The notes under the pieces are model-generated. The model searched no databases. It was not told where the DNA came from and worked only from the letters and a program-made list of their open reading frames with translations. Below are positions 19,083 through 27,929 of a DNA stretch of 64,000 nucleotides, piece by piece. Origin of the DNA: Vibrio harveyi NBRC 15634 = ATCC 14126 = KCTC 12724 (lineage in GTDB: Bacteria > Pseudomonadota > Gammaproteobacteria > Enterobacterales > Vibrionaceae); the NCBI RefSeq assembly GCF_001591145.1, contig NZ_BCUF01000018.1, forward strand, positions 1-64,000, written 5' to 3'. Both the position numbers and the translations under genes were made by a program. Within the stretch, counting starts at the first letter, position 1. Each line of letters opens with the position of its first letter.

Positions 19083-19835
19083 ATGATGCTCAGCGATCCT
19101 TGGTTCTATCTTTTGGCGATTCCTGCGGTGCTAATTTATGGCATTGGTAAAGGTGGGCTCGGTGGAGCGCTGGGCATTTTGGCTGTTCCTATGATGGCGC
19201 TGGTGGTGCCGCCAACACAAGCGGCGACGATTTTATTGCCGATTCTATTGGTGATGGACGCATTTGCGGTGCGTCATCATTATCGAAATGCCGATGTTCG
19301 AGTACTCAAAACTATGTTGCCGGGGGCTTTGCTTGGCGTGGTATTAGCGGGGTTATTTTTGAGTATCACCCCAGAGTCGGGGTTGAAGATCACCGTTGGC
19401 GTGTTGTCTTTGCTGTTCTGTTTTCAGTATTGGCTAAATGGTGAAACTCCATCTCAATCAGGGAAGTTAGGCGCTTGGATTTGGAGTACTCTGAGCGGTT
19501 TTTCCAGTACCGCAATTCATGCTGGTGGCGGTCCAGCGAGTATCTATTTACTGCCGTTGAAACTGCCTAAAATCAACTTAATAGCGACCATGGCACTGTT
19601 GTTCGGCATAGTGAATGTAGCGAAACTCGTACCTTACATTTGGCTTGGCGAGTTTGATTCGACCAACTTAATGACTGCGTTGGTGTTGATTCCACTCGCG
19701 CCTGTTGGCGTTAAGATGGGCGTGTATCTTTTGCATCGCGTCAGTCAGGAAAAAATTTATCAGCTCTGTTACTTGTTCTTGTTTCTTTCAGGCGCCAAGC
19801 TGACTTTCGATGGCGTGAGCACTTTATTGTTTTAA
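19083..19835 (+). CDS. TauE/SafE family permease
   Basis: About eight hydrophobic segments in 250 residues, with repeated glycine-rich motifs at the start of each half (GIGKGGLGGALGILAVPMMAL and, in the second half, FSSTAIHAGGGPASIYLLPLKLP), the pattern of the TauE/SafE (DUF81) family of anion or organic acid permeases. ATG at 19083 is chosen over an upstream in-frame ATG at 19044 because the latter overlaps the preceding gene and lacks a signal; a tandem ATG at 19086 is equally possible. Cotranscribed with the IolE-like gene and convergent with a LysR regulator. Substrate unknown. Confidence 0.8.
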   Translation: MMLSDPWFYLLAIPAVLIYGIGKGGLGGALGILAVPMMALVVPPTQAATILLPILLVMDAFAVRHHYRNADVRVLKTMLPGALLGVVLAGLFLSITPESGLKITVGVLSLLFCFQYWLNGETPSQSGKLGAWIWSTLSGFSSTAIHAGGGPASIYLLPLKLPKINLIATMALLFGIVNVAKLVPYIWLGEFDSTNLMTALVLIPLAPVGVKMGVYLLHRVSQEKIYQLCYLFLFLSGAKLTFDGVSTLLF

Positions 19836-19847
19836 CTCCAATCCGAC

Positions 19848-20738
19848 TCAACAAGGTTTTTCCAATAAGAACTCTTTGAACTTTATTGCCACTGGAGATG
19901 CAGTTTTGGGTGAATGGTAATACAGATTCAAACTCCAAATACTGGTCTCATACTCTTCCAATAGTGGTACCAACTCGCCTTTCTCGACTGCTTTTTCGGT
20001 GACGAACTGCGGCAAGTAGGCGACACCAGCTCCTTTTAAGGAGCCACTTAATAATAGGTCGCTGTCGTTCACCTCGATTGTTTTTGGCACTTTGAGTACC
20101 ATGTTTTCCACACCTTGGCGGAAGATCCAATCATTGCTGCCCGTCAGTGTGGTTGCAATTAAGCAAGCGTGGTCTCGTAGTGCTTCTGGGTGCGTGGGCA
20201 AGCCATACTTTTCTAGGTATTGCGGCGAAGCCACGACGATAAACGGGCACTGCATCAGCTCGCGTTTCACCAATAATAAATCTTTTTCACGGTAGCCTTG
20301 GAAGCTGGCATTGGCACTGATCATTAGGTCACAAGTACTGGCGTGATCCAATGCCCAAGGAGTGACGTTGATGTTGAAGGTCACCTTTGGGTTGAGTTTG
20401 GAATACTCGGCGATTTTATCCATCAGATAGTGATTGGCATAGACGGGCGTGCACGCGATGTTGATGTGACCTTTTTCGCTGTCTTGGAAGTCTTCTAACT
20501 TGCGACTGATGCGCTCTGCGCTATCGACCAAAGGAGAAAACTCTTCGTATAAGGTTTGCCCCGCTTGAGTGGCTTCCAATAACCGATTCGAGCGGCGACA
20601 TAAGGTCGTACCGAAGTGTTGCTCCAGTTCTTGCAGCCAACGGCTTCCTGCGGAGACCGAAATGTTGAATTTTCGTGCTGCGGAGGAGATAGACCCAGAG
20701 CGGATCACATAGACAAAGAACGCCATTTTATCGAGCAT
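19848..20738 (-). CDS. LysR-family transcriptional regulator
   Basis: 296 residues. N-terminal winged helix (MLDKMAFFVYVIRSGSISSAARKFNISVSAGSRWLQELE) and a LysR substrate-binding domain (from about residue 85). ATG at 20738 has an ideal GGAGG ribosome site; the TTG 15 bases upstream is part of that signal. Convergent with the TauE-type gene, and directly downstream of the inositol transporter's terminator. Likely controls the IolE-like/TauE pair or the ketone-body operon; target and inducer are unknown. Confidence 0.88.
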   Translation of the reverse strand: MLDKMAFFVYVIRSGSISSAARKFNISVSAGSRWLQELEQHFGTTLCRRSNRLLEATQAGQTLYEEFSPLVDSAERISRKLEDFQDSEKGHINIACTPVYANHYLMDKIAEYSKLNPKVTFNINVTPWALDHASTCDLMISANASFQGYREKDLLLVKRELMQCPFIVVASPQYLEKYGLPTHPEALRDHACLIATTLTGSNDWIFRQGVENMVLKVPKTIEVNDSDLLLSGSLKGAGVAYLPQFVTEKAVEKGELVPLLEEYETSIWSLNLYYHSPKTASPVAIKFKEFLLEKPC

Positions 20739-20755
20739 GAGTTTTGCCTCCAAAG

Positions 20756-20790
20756 CAAAAAGGGAACAAGTGCGATCACCTGTTCCCTTT
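20756..20790 (-). terminator. Rho-independent terminator of the inositol transporter gene
   Basis: Stem AAAGGGAACA/TGTTCCCTTT followed on the minus strand by T residues, between the MFS transporter and the LysR gene. Confidence 0.85.
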
Positions 20791-20808
20791 GTAAAACATT
20801 AAGTTATC

Positions 20809-22251
20809 TTATGCACGTGCTTCAGTCGCACTTCCAGATACTTTTTTACCCAGTTTTTTCGCCATCGCTTCTTCCATTTTCTCTAAGCTGACGCCTTTCG
20901 TTTCAGGCACATACTTAACAACGATGACCATACAGATGAGTGACAAGACGCCGAATAACCAGAAGCTAAATGCGCCATTGAATTGCTCTTTTAAGTAAGG
21001 GTTTTCGTTTAGCATTGGGAAAGATTGCGTCACGATGAAGCCTGTAAACCATTGTGCGCCGACGGCGATGGCCATGGCACGAGAGCGAATGCTGTTCGGG
21101 AATATTTCTGAAATCATTGTCCAACATGCACAACCCCATGATGTCGCGTAAGACACTACGTACAAACACAATGCGAACAGTGCTGCGTAGCCTTCGGTTT
21201 GTTGGTAAAGCACATAGCCGACCACGAACATACCAAATGCACAACCAAAGGTGCCGTATTTCATTAATGGTAGACGACCTACTTTATCAATCAGGTACAT
21301 ACCAAGTGCGTTACCACCGATAAAGACGATGCCGACAAAGGTAGTTTGGAACAGCGCGTTTTCTGTTGAGCCTGTGATCGGTTTTAAGATCTCAGGTGTG
21401 TAGTACATGATCACGTTGATGCCCGTTAACTGTTGAGCCGCCGCAACGAACGTACCAATCACTAAGATGGCGAACAATAATGGCGAACGCAGGCTGACTT
21501 TATTCTTCTTCGCACCGACGGTTTCTTTTAACGACTCTTGGATCTCTTTGATCAAACGATCTGCGTGTTTCGGGTTTGAGATACGAGATAACGTCTCTTT
21601 GGCATCGTCTACTTTGCCTTTCAAAACCAGCCAACGTGGTGATTCTGGGATGAGGAACAACAACATTGCGAAAAGCGCGGCAGGAATCACTTCAGAGCCA
21701 AGCATCCAGCGCCAGCCCATATCCACTAACCAAGCCTCTGACATGCCTTTTGCGATGAGGTAGTTGACGTAAAACACACCCGTTTGACCGATAACTGCCG
21801 ATTGCTGGAACATGCTCACCGCACGACCTCGGAAGTCTTTTGGTGCGACTTCTGACATATACATTGGTGATACCACACAAGCCAAACCTACAGCTACGCC
21901 ACCGACGATACGTAGAACCACATAGAAAGAGAAGGTTTGAGCGAGTGCAGAGCCAATGGCGGATATGATGAAGAGAATGGCGGCGATGAAGAGGGTGTTG
22001 CGTCGTCCGTATTTTAGGGCTGCCCAGCCTGCGCTGACCGCACCGATGATACTACCTAATACTACGCTGGATACGGCCCAGCCAGTTTGAGCTGGTGACA
22101 ATCCGAAGTAATCACGGATTGGACCAATTGCGCCAGAGATAACAGCAGTGTCGTAACCTAATAAGATGCCTCCGAGCGCAGCGATACAACAAATCCTAAC
22201 GATGTAGGCGATATTGTGCTTTCGAGCTTCGGCCTTGGATGTAGCTTCCAT
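20809..22251 (-). CDS. iolT: MFS sugar porter, probable myo-inositol transporter
   Basis: 480-residue, twelve-segment inner-membrane symporter of the sugar porter family. Signatures: GGILLGYDTAVISGAIG, KYGRRN, RIVGGVAVGLACVVSPMYMSEVAPKDFRGR, PESPRWLVLKGK, QQLTGINVIMYYTPEIL and the C-terminal PETKGVSLE. Myo-inositol as substrate is inferred from its divergent position to the iol operon and the shared operator-like palindromes. ATG at 22251 is selected because AAGGAA precedes it; an upstream start at 22293 lacks one. Confidence 0.88.
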   Translation of the reverse strand: MEATSKAEARKHNIAYIVRICCIAALGGILLGYDTAVISGAIGPIRDYFGLSPAQTGWAVSSVVLGSIIGAVSAGWAALKYGRRNTLFIAAILFIISAIGSALAQTFSFYVVLRIVGGVAVGLACVVSPMYMSEVAPKDFRGRAVSMFQQSAVIGQTGVFYVNYLIAKGMSEAWLVDMGWRWMLGSEVIPAALFAMLLFLIPESPRWLVLKGKVDDAKETLSRISNPKHADRLIKEIQESLKETVGAKKNKVSLRSPLLFAILVIGTFVAAAQQLTGINVIMYYTPEILKPITGSTENALFQTTFVGIVFIGGNALGMYLIDKVGRLPLMKYGTFGCAFGMFVVGYVLYQQTEGYAALFALCLYVVSYATSWGCACWTMISEIFPNSIRSRAMAIAVGAQWFTGFIVTQSFPMLNENPYLKEQFNGAFSFWLFGVLSLICMVIVVKYVPETKGVSLEKMEEAMAKKLGKKVSGSATEARA

Positions 22252-22388
22252 TGTTTTTTCCTTTATTAGATCCCCAAGCTTTCCTTTAACCATCGAATAA
22301 GATCAAGTTGGGTAGCGGCCAATACTCTGTTTTGTAGGGTACGAGTATTGGGTATCTATATTGCCGACTTTTAATGTTTATTAGATGT

Positions 22389-22406
22389 ATGAAAATTATT
22401 TTTCAT
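22389..22406. promoter_or_regulatory. Candidate IolR operator 1
   Basis: ATGAAAATTATTTTTCAT: perfect 7-base arms ATGAAAA/TTTTCAT around TTAT. Nearest the iolT start (about 140 bases upstream of it). RpiR-family regulators commonly bind TGAAA...TTTCA palindromes. Confidence 0.75.
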
Positions 22407-22495
22407 TTGTCGGTTGCATTTATCATATTTACTCTTTTGTTATTCGACTAGGTGTCTGTTCGTTTTTTATCCTAAAGTGTTACCCAAATCAAAAA

Positions 22496-22513
22496 ATGAA
22501 AAACATTTTTCAT
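22496..22513. promoter_or_regulatory. Candidate IolR operator 2
   Basis: ATGAAAAACATTTTTCAT: identical 7-base arms around ACAT, 107 bases from the first site centre to centre. Confidence 0.75.
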
Positions 22514-22646
22514 TTTTAAATGTCAGTATAAATCATTGAAAATAAAGAGTTTAAATAAAATGAGATCTGGCGCAAGTTTGCTTGTAGGGCTTGCTGTGAT
22601 TGGCTTTTTTCATGATTTAACAATTTGATGACATCGATTTCATGTT

Positions 22647-22664
22647 GTGAAAAATATTTTTCAT
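22647..22664. promoter_or_regulatory. Candidate IolR operator 3
   Basis: GTGAAAAATATTTTTCAT: arms TGAAAA/TTTTCA around ATAT; 151 bases from site 2 and about 125 bases before the iolE start. Confidence 0.75.
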
Positions 22665-22789
22665 TTAAAGTTTTTTTCGCTAATGTGATTTCCAGTGAAA
22701 CGAAATCGGTGAAAGAGAAGCATCTATAAAAACCACGCTTTTACTTCACGACATTTATTAAATAACGGAAACATTGTCGGAGAATAAAA

Positions 22790-23683
22790 ATGAGCAACGT
22801 GCAATATGGAATTAGCCCACTGACTTGGACAAATGATGACATGCCAGAACTGGGCGGCGACATCCCATTGGAAACGTGTCTAAGTGAAATGGCGGAAGCT
22901 GGTTTCACTGGAACAGAGTTAGGTACCAAGTACCCACGTGAGCCAGAAGTCCTAATCCCTCTACTAGAAAAGCATGGCTTAGTACTCGCTTCTGGCTGGT
23001 ACAGCGGCAATCTCATGAAGCTGACTGCAGAAGAAGAAATTGCAGCGATGCAAGAGCACATCAAACTGCTTAAAGCGGCAGGCTGTAAAGCTATGGTGTT
23101 TGGCGAAGTGAGCAACACGGTTCATGGAGACATCAACACGCCGCTTTCTCAGCGTGTGATCCTGACGATGGACGAGTGGAAAACCTACTGTGCGAAGTTA
23201 ACTCAAGTTGCTGAATACCTGCTAAACGAGCACGACATTAAACTCTCTTTCCACCATCACGTTGGCACCATCTGTGAAACCGAAGATGACATCAACATCA
23301 TGATGGAATTCACCGGCGAAGCCGTTTACCTAACTCTAGATACGGGTCACATCACTTACGGTGGTGGTAACCCAGTGACCATGATTAAGCGTTGGGGTCA
23401 TCGTATTGGTCACATGCACTTTAAAGACCTTCGTCTAGAAGTAATGAAAGCTGCACGTGATGCAGACAAATCATTCCTAAATGCAGTGCTTGATGGCGTA
23501 TTCACTGTTCCTGGTACAGGTGACGTGGATTACGACGACGTATTCGCAGCATTGAAAGAGCGCAACTACCAAGGCTGGTTGCTGGTTGAAGCAGAACAAG
23601 ACCCAGCGAAAGCGCACCCATTGACGTACGCGAAAACGGCTTACGAGAACATCACAGGCTACGCGAAGAAATACGGTCTATAA
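22790..23683 (+). CDS. iolE: Myo-inosose-2 dehydratase
   Basis: Dehydrates 2-keto-myo-inositol to the trihydroxycyclohexane-dione, second step of inositol breakdown. 297 residues, TIM-barrel with the family opening YGISPLTWTNDDMPELGGDIP and metal-site motifs SFHHHVGT, TLDTGHITYGGG and HMHFKDLR. Ribosome site CGGAGA. First gene of the iol operon; a GGGGAGA/TCTCCCC hairpin with no U-tract separates it from iolD, so read-through is expected, perhaps with different message stability. Confidence 0.95.
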   Translation: MSNVQYGISPLTWTNDDMPELGGDIPLETCLSEMAEAGFTGTELGTKYPREPEVLIPLLEKHGLVLASGWYSGNLMKLTAEEEIAAMQEHIKLLKAAGCKAMVFGEVSNTVHGDINTPLSQRVILTMDEWKTYCAKLTQVAEYLLNEHDIKLSFHHHVGTICETEDDINIMMEFTGEAVYLTLDTGHITYGGGNPVTMIKRWGHRIGHMHFKDLRLEVMKAARDADKSFLNAVLDGVFTVPGTGDVDYDDVFAALKERNYQGWLLVEAEQDPAKAHPLTYAKTAYENITGYAKKYGL

Positions 23684-23699
23684 GAGCACAAGTAAGGAA

Positions 23700-23717
23700 G
23701 GGGAGATTCGTCTCCCC
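23700..23717 (+). other. Intercistronic hairpin iolE-iolD
   Basis: GGGGAGA-TTCG-TCTCCCC, a very stable tetraloop hairpin without a following T-run. More likely an mRNA stability or processing element than a terminator. A second small hairpin, AGCCG/CGGCT, follows at about 23725-23745. Confidence 0.6.
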
Positions 23718-23776
23718 TGTATCAAGCCGTGGAGACAACGCGGCTACAAAAATGATTGATACTACCGGGGAAGACA

Positions 23777-25648
23777 ATGAAAACTGTACGCCTAACTGTT
23801 GCAGAAGCGCTAGCTCAGTACCTAGCCGCACAAATGATTGAAATTGATGGTAAAAAAGAACAGCTGTTTGGTGCGGCATTTGCCATCTTTGGTCACGGTA
23901 ACGTGACGTGTTTTGGCCAACAGCTAAAAAATATCGAAGACAAAATTCCGACTTGGCGTGGTCAAAATGAGCAGTCGATGGCAACAGCGGCAATCGCGTA
24001 TGCCAAAGCGAACTTACGTCGTCGTATCGGTATCGCGACCAGTTCAATTGGTCCGGGTGCAACCAATATGGTTACCGCAGCAGGTATCGCACACACAAAC
24101 CGTTTACCAGTGCTTTTGATTTCTGGTGATGCTTACGTCAGTCGTCTGCCAGATCCTGTGCTTCAACAGCCAGAGAATTTCTACGATCCTTCGATCACTT
24201 GTAACGATGCGTTCAAACCGCTAACACGTTACTGGGATCGCATTATCTCGCCAACGCAATTGATGCACTCATTGCCTCAGGCTATTGACACCATGCTTGA
24301 CCCAGAAACCTGTGGTCCAGCGTTTATCGGCTTACCACAAGATATTCAGGGCGTAGCTTACGATTTCCCTGAAGTCTTCTTCCAAGAAAAAGTACACCGC
24401 ATTCGTCGTCCAGAGCCAGAAGTGGCAGATCTAGAGGATGCAAAAGCGGCGCTGCTTAGCGCGAAACAACCTTTGGTTATCTCTGGCGGTGGCGTGCATT
24501 ACTCACTAGCAACGGACGAGTTGGCTGCCTTTGCGAAAAAACACAACATCCCTGTGGTTGAGACCATTGCTGGTCGCGCCACGATGCTGCAAGACAATCC
24601 TCTAAACGCAGGTCCAATCGGCGTGACAGGTTCAGACTCTGCAAACTACATGGCAGCGCATGCGGATGTGGTGTTGGCTGTGGGTACTCGCTTACAAGAC
24701 TTCACGACAGGCTCTTGGTCGGTGTTCAAGAACCCAGATATGAAGCTAGTTACCATCAATACTGCACGTTTTGATGCCATTAAACATCGTGCTATTCCAG
24801 TTAAAGCAGACGCAAAACGTGGCTTAGTTGAGCTGTCTAACCTACTGGGCGATTTCCGTAGTAGTGACGAGTGGGCGGCAACGGCGAAAGCGCAAGCGGA
24901 TGAATGGAAAGCCGTGGTGCATCGTCGTACTCATCCTCAACCAGGCGACCTACTCGACGGTACGTCTTCTTATGCAGAAGTGATTGGCAAGCTCAACAAA
25001 TCTATGCAGCCGGGCGACACGGTACTTACGGCAGCGGGTGGCTTACCAGCAGAGCTCGCGATGAACTGGCAGAACTACCAAATTGGTAAGTTCGACATTG
25101 AATTTGGCTTCTCTTGCATGGGTTATGAAATCGCAGGTGGCTGGGGCGCTAAAGTCGCGAACCCAGATAACGATGTGGTTGTGCTCGTCGGTGATGGCTC
25201 TTACCTGATTCAAAACTCAGACATCTACTCGTCAGTTCTGACGGGTCACAAGATGATTGTCGTGGTATGCGATAACGGTGGTTTCGCGGTGATCAACAAG
25301 CTGCAAAACAATACGGGTAACGAGTCGTTCAATAACCTATTGGAAGACTGTCGCCGTCCTGATGGCGAGGTAGCTCGCGTGGACTTTGCTAAGCATGCCG
25401 AAGCGCAAGGCGCAATCAGCGAGAAGCTGACCTCAATCGACCAGTTTGATGAAGCATTCCAACGCGCTAAAGAAGCCGACCGTACTTACGTGATTGTGGT
25501 CGACATCGACCCAGTATCACCAATGGCTTGGTCTAAGTGTGATTGCTGGTGGGAGGTGGGACTTCCTCAAGTGACACGCAATGACGACACCGCAGAGAAA
25601 GTGGCTGCATGGGAAGAAGGCAGAGCAGCACAACGCGCCGGCGTTTAA
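23777..25648 (+). CDS. iolD: 3D-(3,5/4)-trihydroxycyclohexane-1,2-dione acylhydrolase
   Basis: Thiamine-diphosphate enzyme that opens the cyclic diketone to 5-deoxy-glucuronate, third step of the pathway. 623 residues with the three ThDP domains: an N-terminal PYR domain (AIFGHGNVTCFGQQL, WRGQNEQSMATAAIAYAKA), a central domain, and the C-terminal PP domain with the Mg/ThDP motif VGDGSYLIQNSDIYSS and later N. ATG at 23777 is preferred to one at 23756 because GGGGAAG precedes it. Confidence 0.95.
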   Translation: MKTVRLTVAEALAQYLAAQMIEIDGKKEQLFGAAFAIFGHGNVTCFGQQLKNIEDKIPTWRGQNEQSMATAAIAYAKANLRRRIGIATSSIGPGATNMVTAAGIAHTNRLPVLLISGDAYVSRLPDPVLQQPENFYDPSITCNDAFKPLTRYWDRIISPTQLMHSLPQAIDTMLDPETCGPAFIGLPQDIQGVAYDFPEVFFQEKVHRIRRPEPEVADLEDAKAALLSAKQPLVISGGGVHYSLATDELAAFAKKHNIPVVETIAGRATMLQDNPLNAGPIGVTGSDSANYMAAHADVVLAVGTRLQDFTTGSWSVFKNPDMKLVTINTARFDAIKHRAIPVKADAKRGLVELSNLLGDFRSSDEWAATAKAQADEWKAVVHRRTHPQPGDLLDGTSSYAEVIGKLNKSMQPGDTVLTAAGGLPAELAMNWQNYQIGKFDIEFGFSCMGYEIAGGWGAKVANPDNDVVVLVGDGSYLIQNSDIYSSVLTGHKMIVVVCDNGGFAVINKLQNNTGNESFNNLLEDCRRPDGEVARVDFAKHAEAQGAISEKLTSIDQFDEAFQRAKEADRTYVIVVDIDPVSPMAWSKCDCWWEVGLPQVTRNDDTAEKVAAWEEGRAAQRAGV

Positions 25649-25710
25649 GCCCAAACCGATTTATGTATCAAAACATCCAGCTTTAAAACAGATTTCAACA
25701 ATTCGATTTA

Positions 25711-25732
25711 TAGGCTCTTGAGCAAGAGCCTA
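25711..25732 (+). other. Intercistronic hairpin iolD to dehydrogenase gene
   Basis: TAGGCTCTT/AAGAGCCTA stem immediately before the ribosome site of the next gene, without a T-run; could modulate translation or message decay. Confidence 0.5.
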
Positions 25733-25746
25733 TCAAGGAGTCAAAC

Positions 25747-26922
25747 ATGTTTAATGAAGAACGTCATTTTGAGCAACCAATCCGTTGGGCAATGGTCGGC
25801 GGTGGTCGTGGCAGTCAGATCGGTTATTCGCACCGTAATGCGGCGCAGCGCGATGGTTTGTTTAAATTGGTCGCTGGTGCATTCGATTTGGACGCGGATC
25901 GTTGTCGTGATTTTGGTGAGAACTTAGGTCTCGATGGCGACCGTTGCTACGCAAATTACAAAGAGATGTTTGAGAAGGAAGCGCAACGCGAAGATGGCAT
26001 TCAAGCTGTTTCGGTAGCAACACCAAACTCAACTCACTACGAAATTTGTAAAGCAGCACTCGAAGCTAACTTGCACGTGGTGTGTGAAAAACCAATCACC
26101 TTCACGACGGAAGAAGCAGAAGAGCTCAAACAGATCGCAGCAGAGCGCAACCGCGTGATTGGCGTGATGTACGGTTACAGCGGTTTCCCAATGGTTCAGC
26201 AAGCGCGTGAAATGGTGAAGCGTGGTGATCTGGGTGAGATTCGTGTGGTGAACATGCAGTTTGCTCACGGCTTCCACAACGAAGAATACGAGAAAAACGA
26301 TCCAGGTTTGAAATGGCGCGTCAGCCCAGAAGTCTCGGGTCCAACTTATGTTCTGGGTGATGTGGGTACGCACGCTTTCTACCTGTGTGAAGTGATGACG
26401 GGTCTTGAAATCGACCGTCTGTCTTGCATGCGTCAAAGCTTCATCAAGTCACGTGCTCCGCTCGAAGATAACGCTCACATCATGATGCAATTCAAAGATG
26501 GCGCAGTCGGTACGCTTTGGGCGTCGGCAGTGAATGCAGGTTCGATGCACCAACAAAAAATCCGCATCGTCGGTTCGAAAGCGTCCATCGAATGGTGGGA
26601 TGAGCAACCAAACCAACTTCGTTTTGAAGTGCAAGGCGAAGCACCACGCATTCTAGAGCGTGGCATGGGCTACCTATACCAAGATGCACCGGGTGTGGCT
26701 TCTAACCGTGTTGGTGGTGGTCATGCAGAAGGTTACTTCGAGTCATGGGCGAACTTGTACCACCGTTTCGCGTTGGCATTCGATGCGGCTGACCGTGATG
26801 ACCAGCAAGCGCTGTCTGAAATTTGGTTCCCAGGTATCGATGCAGGTATCGAAGGCGTGCGCTTATGCGAGAAGTGTGTGGAATCGGCAGACCAGAACGC
26901 CGCTTGGGTTGAATACAAATAA
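25747..26922 (+). CDS. Gfo/Idh/MocA-family oxidoreductase (IolW/scyllo-inositol dehydrogenase-like)
   Basis: 391-residue NAD(P)-dependent oxidoreductase. Rossmann motif MVGGGRGSQIGYSHRNA near residue 15, the family EKP motif in VVCEKPITFTTEEAEEL, and a C-terminal substrate domain with GDVGTHAFYLCEVMTG. It differs from the true IolG at 31751 and resembles enzymes that interconvert scyllo-inosose or other inositol isomers, so it may widen the pathway to other cyclitols. Third gene of the operon; ribosome site AAGGAG. Exact stereospecificity is not predictable. Confidence 0.85.
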   Translation: MFNEERHFEQPIRWAMVGGGRGSQIGYSHRNAAQRDGLFKLVAGAFDLDADRCRDFGENLGLDGDRCYANYKEMFEKEAQREDGIQAVSVATPNSTHYEICKAALEANLHVVCEKPITFTTEEAEELKQIAAERNRVIGVMYGYSGFPMVQQAREMVKRGDLGEIRVVNMQFAHGFHNEEYEKNDPGLKWRVSPEVSGPTYVLGDVGTHAFYLCEVMTGLEIDRLSCMRQSFIKSRAPLEDNAHIMMQFKDGAVGTLWASAVNAGSMHQQKIRIVGSKASIEWWDEQPNQLRFEVQGEAPRILERGMGYLYQDAPGVASNRVGGGHAEGYFESWANLYHRFALAFDAADRDDQQALSEIWFPGIDAGIEGVRLCEKCVESADQNAAWVEYK

Positions 26923-26934
26923 TAGGAACAGACG

Positions 26935-27921
26935 ATGACAAACATTGCACTTGAAACAAATCGACCATTGGATGCCATCGTTTTAGGACGTGCGGGCGTA
27001 GATCTCTACGCTCGCGAAGCTAAAACCGACATGGCGGATATCTCTGGCTTCAACAAATTCGTTGGTGGCTCAGCCGCGAACATTGCGGTGGGCATTGCCA
27101 AGTTAGGCGGTAAGGTCGGCTTTATTGGCTGCGTGGCTGACGATGCATTCGGTGGTTACGTTAAAGGTTACATGACGGAGCAAGGCATCAACCTTGATGG
27201 TATGAGAACCGATGGTTCTGGTTCGCGCACCTCGGTGGCATTCACAGAGATGAAGCCAAAAGATTGCACCGTGCTTATCTATCGTAACAACGCATCGGAT
27301 TTGACCATCAAGCCAGAAGAGATTGATCCCGCTTACATCGCTAGCTCAAAAGTTTTGGTTGTCACGGGAACGGCATTGTCGGAAAGCCCAAGCCGTGAAG
27401 CCACTTTGATTGCGATGCAGCACGCGCGCCGCAGCAATACCTTAGTGGTGCTGGATGTTGATTACCGCCCTTACTCTTGGCGCACGGATACCGATGCTTC
27501 GATTTACTACGGCATTGCCGCGGGTCTTTCAGACATCGTGATCGGTAACCGTGAAGAGTTCGACATGATGGAAACCGTCATTGCTCCGGGCAACACCGAT
27601 GATGACCAAACGGCGGCTCGCTTCCTAACGGAGAACACCCAAGTCGTGGTGGTGAAAGCCGGTGAGCATGGTTCGAAAGTGTATGACCGTACGGGTCATA
27701 AGTTCGAGCAAGGCATTTTCCGAGTCGAAGCCAATAAGCCATTTGGCTCTGGTGACTCATTCGCTGGCGGTCTGATTTGGACGCTAGTTACTGGTGGTTC
27801 GTTAGAAGAGGGCGTACGCAACGGCACGGCAGCAGCGGCGATTAATGTCAGCGGTCACAGCTGCACAGAAGCCATGCCAACTAAGGAACAACTATTCGAT
27901 TTTATTGAGACGCGAAGTTAA
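26935..27921 (+). CDS. iolC: 5-dehydro-2-deoxygluconokinase
   Basis: PfkB-family kinase that phosphorylates 2-deoxy-5-keto-gluconate, fifth step. 328 residues with GGSAANIAVGIAKLGGKVGFIG near the start and the catalytic anion-hole motif FGSGDSFAGGLIWTLV near the end. It is the single-domain form; some IolC proteins in other bacteria carry an extra C-terminal DUF2090 domain. Starts 12 bases after the preceding gene with a TAGGAA ribosome site. Confidence 0.94.
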   Translation: MTNIALETNRPLDAIVLGRAGVDLYAREAKTDMADISGFNKFVGGSAANIAVGIAKLGGKVGFIGCVADDAFGGYVKGYMTEQGINLDGMRTDGSGSRTSVAFTEMKPKDCTVLIYRNNASDLTIKPEEIDPAYIASSKVLVVTGTALSESPSREATLIAMQHARRSNTLVVLDVDYRPYSWRTDTDASIYYGIAAGLSDIVIGNREEFDMMETVIAPGNTDDDQTAARFLTENTQVVVVKAGEHGSKVYDRTGHKFEQGIFRVEANKPFGSGDSFAGGLIWTLVTGGSLEEGVRNGTAAAAINVSGHSCTEAMPTKEQLFDFIETRS

Positions 27922-27929
27922 GCACGGTT

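Larger units (their letters stand above)
22252..22789. promoter_or_regulatory. Divergent iolT/iolE control region
   Basis: AT-rich 538-base region with no gene. It holds three near-identical palindromes (listed separately at 22389, 22496 and 22647), which are the strongest regulatory signals in the window. Confidence 0.8.

Noticed and set aside
25747..26922. Naming this gene iolG
   Set aside because: A better IolG candidate lies at 31751-32737; this protein is longer and fits the scyllo-inositol dehydrogenase-like branch.
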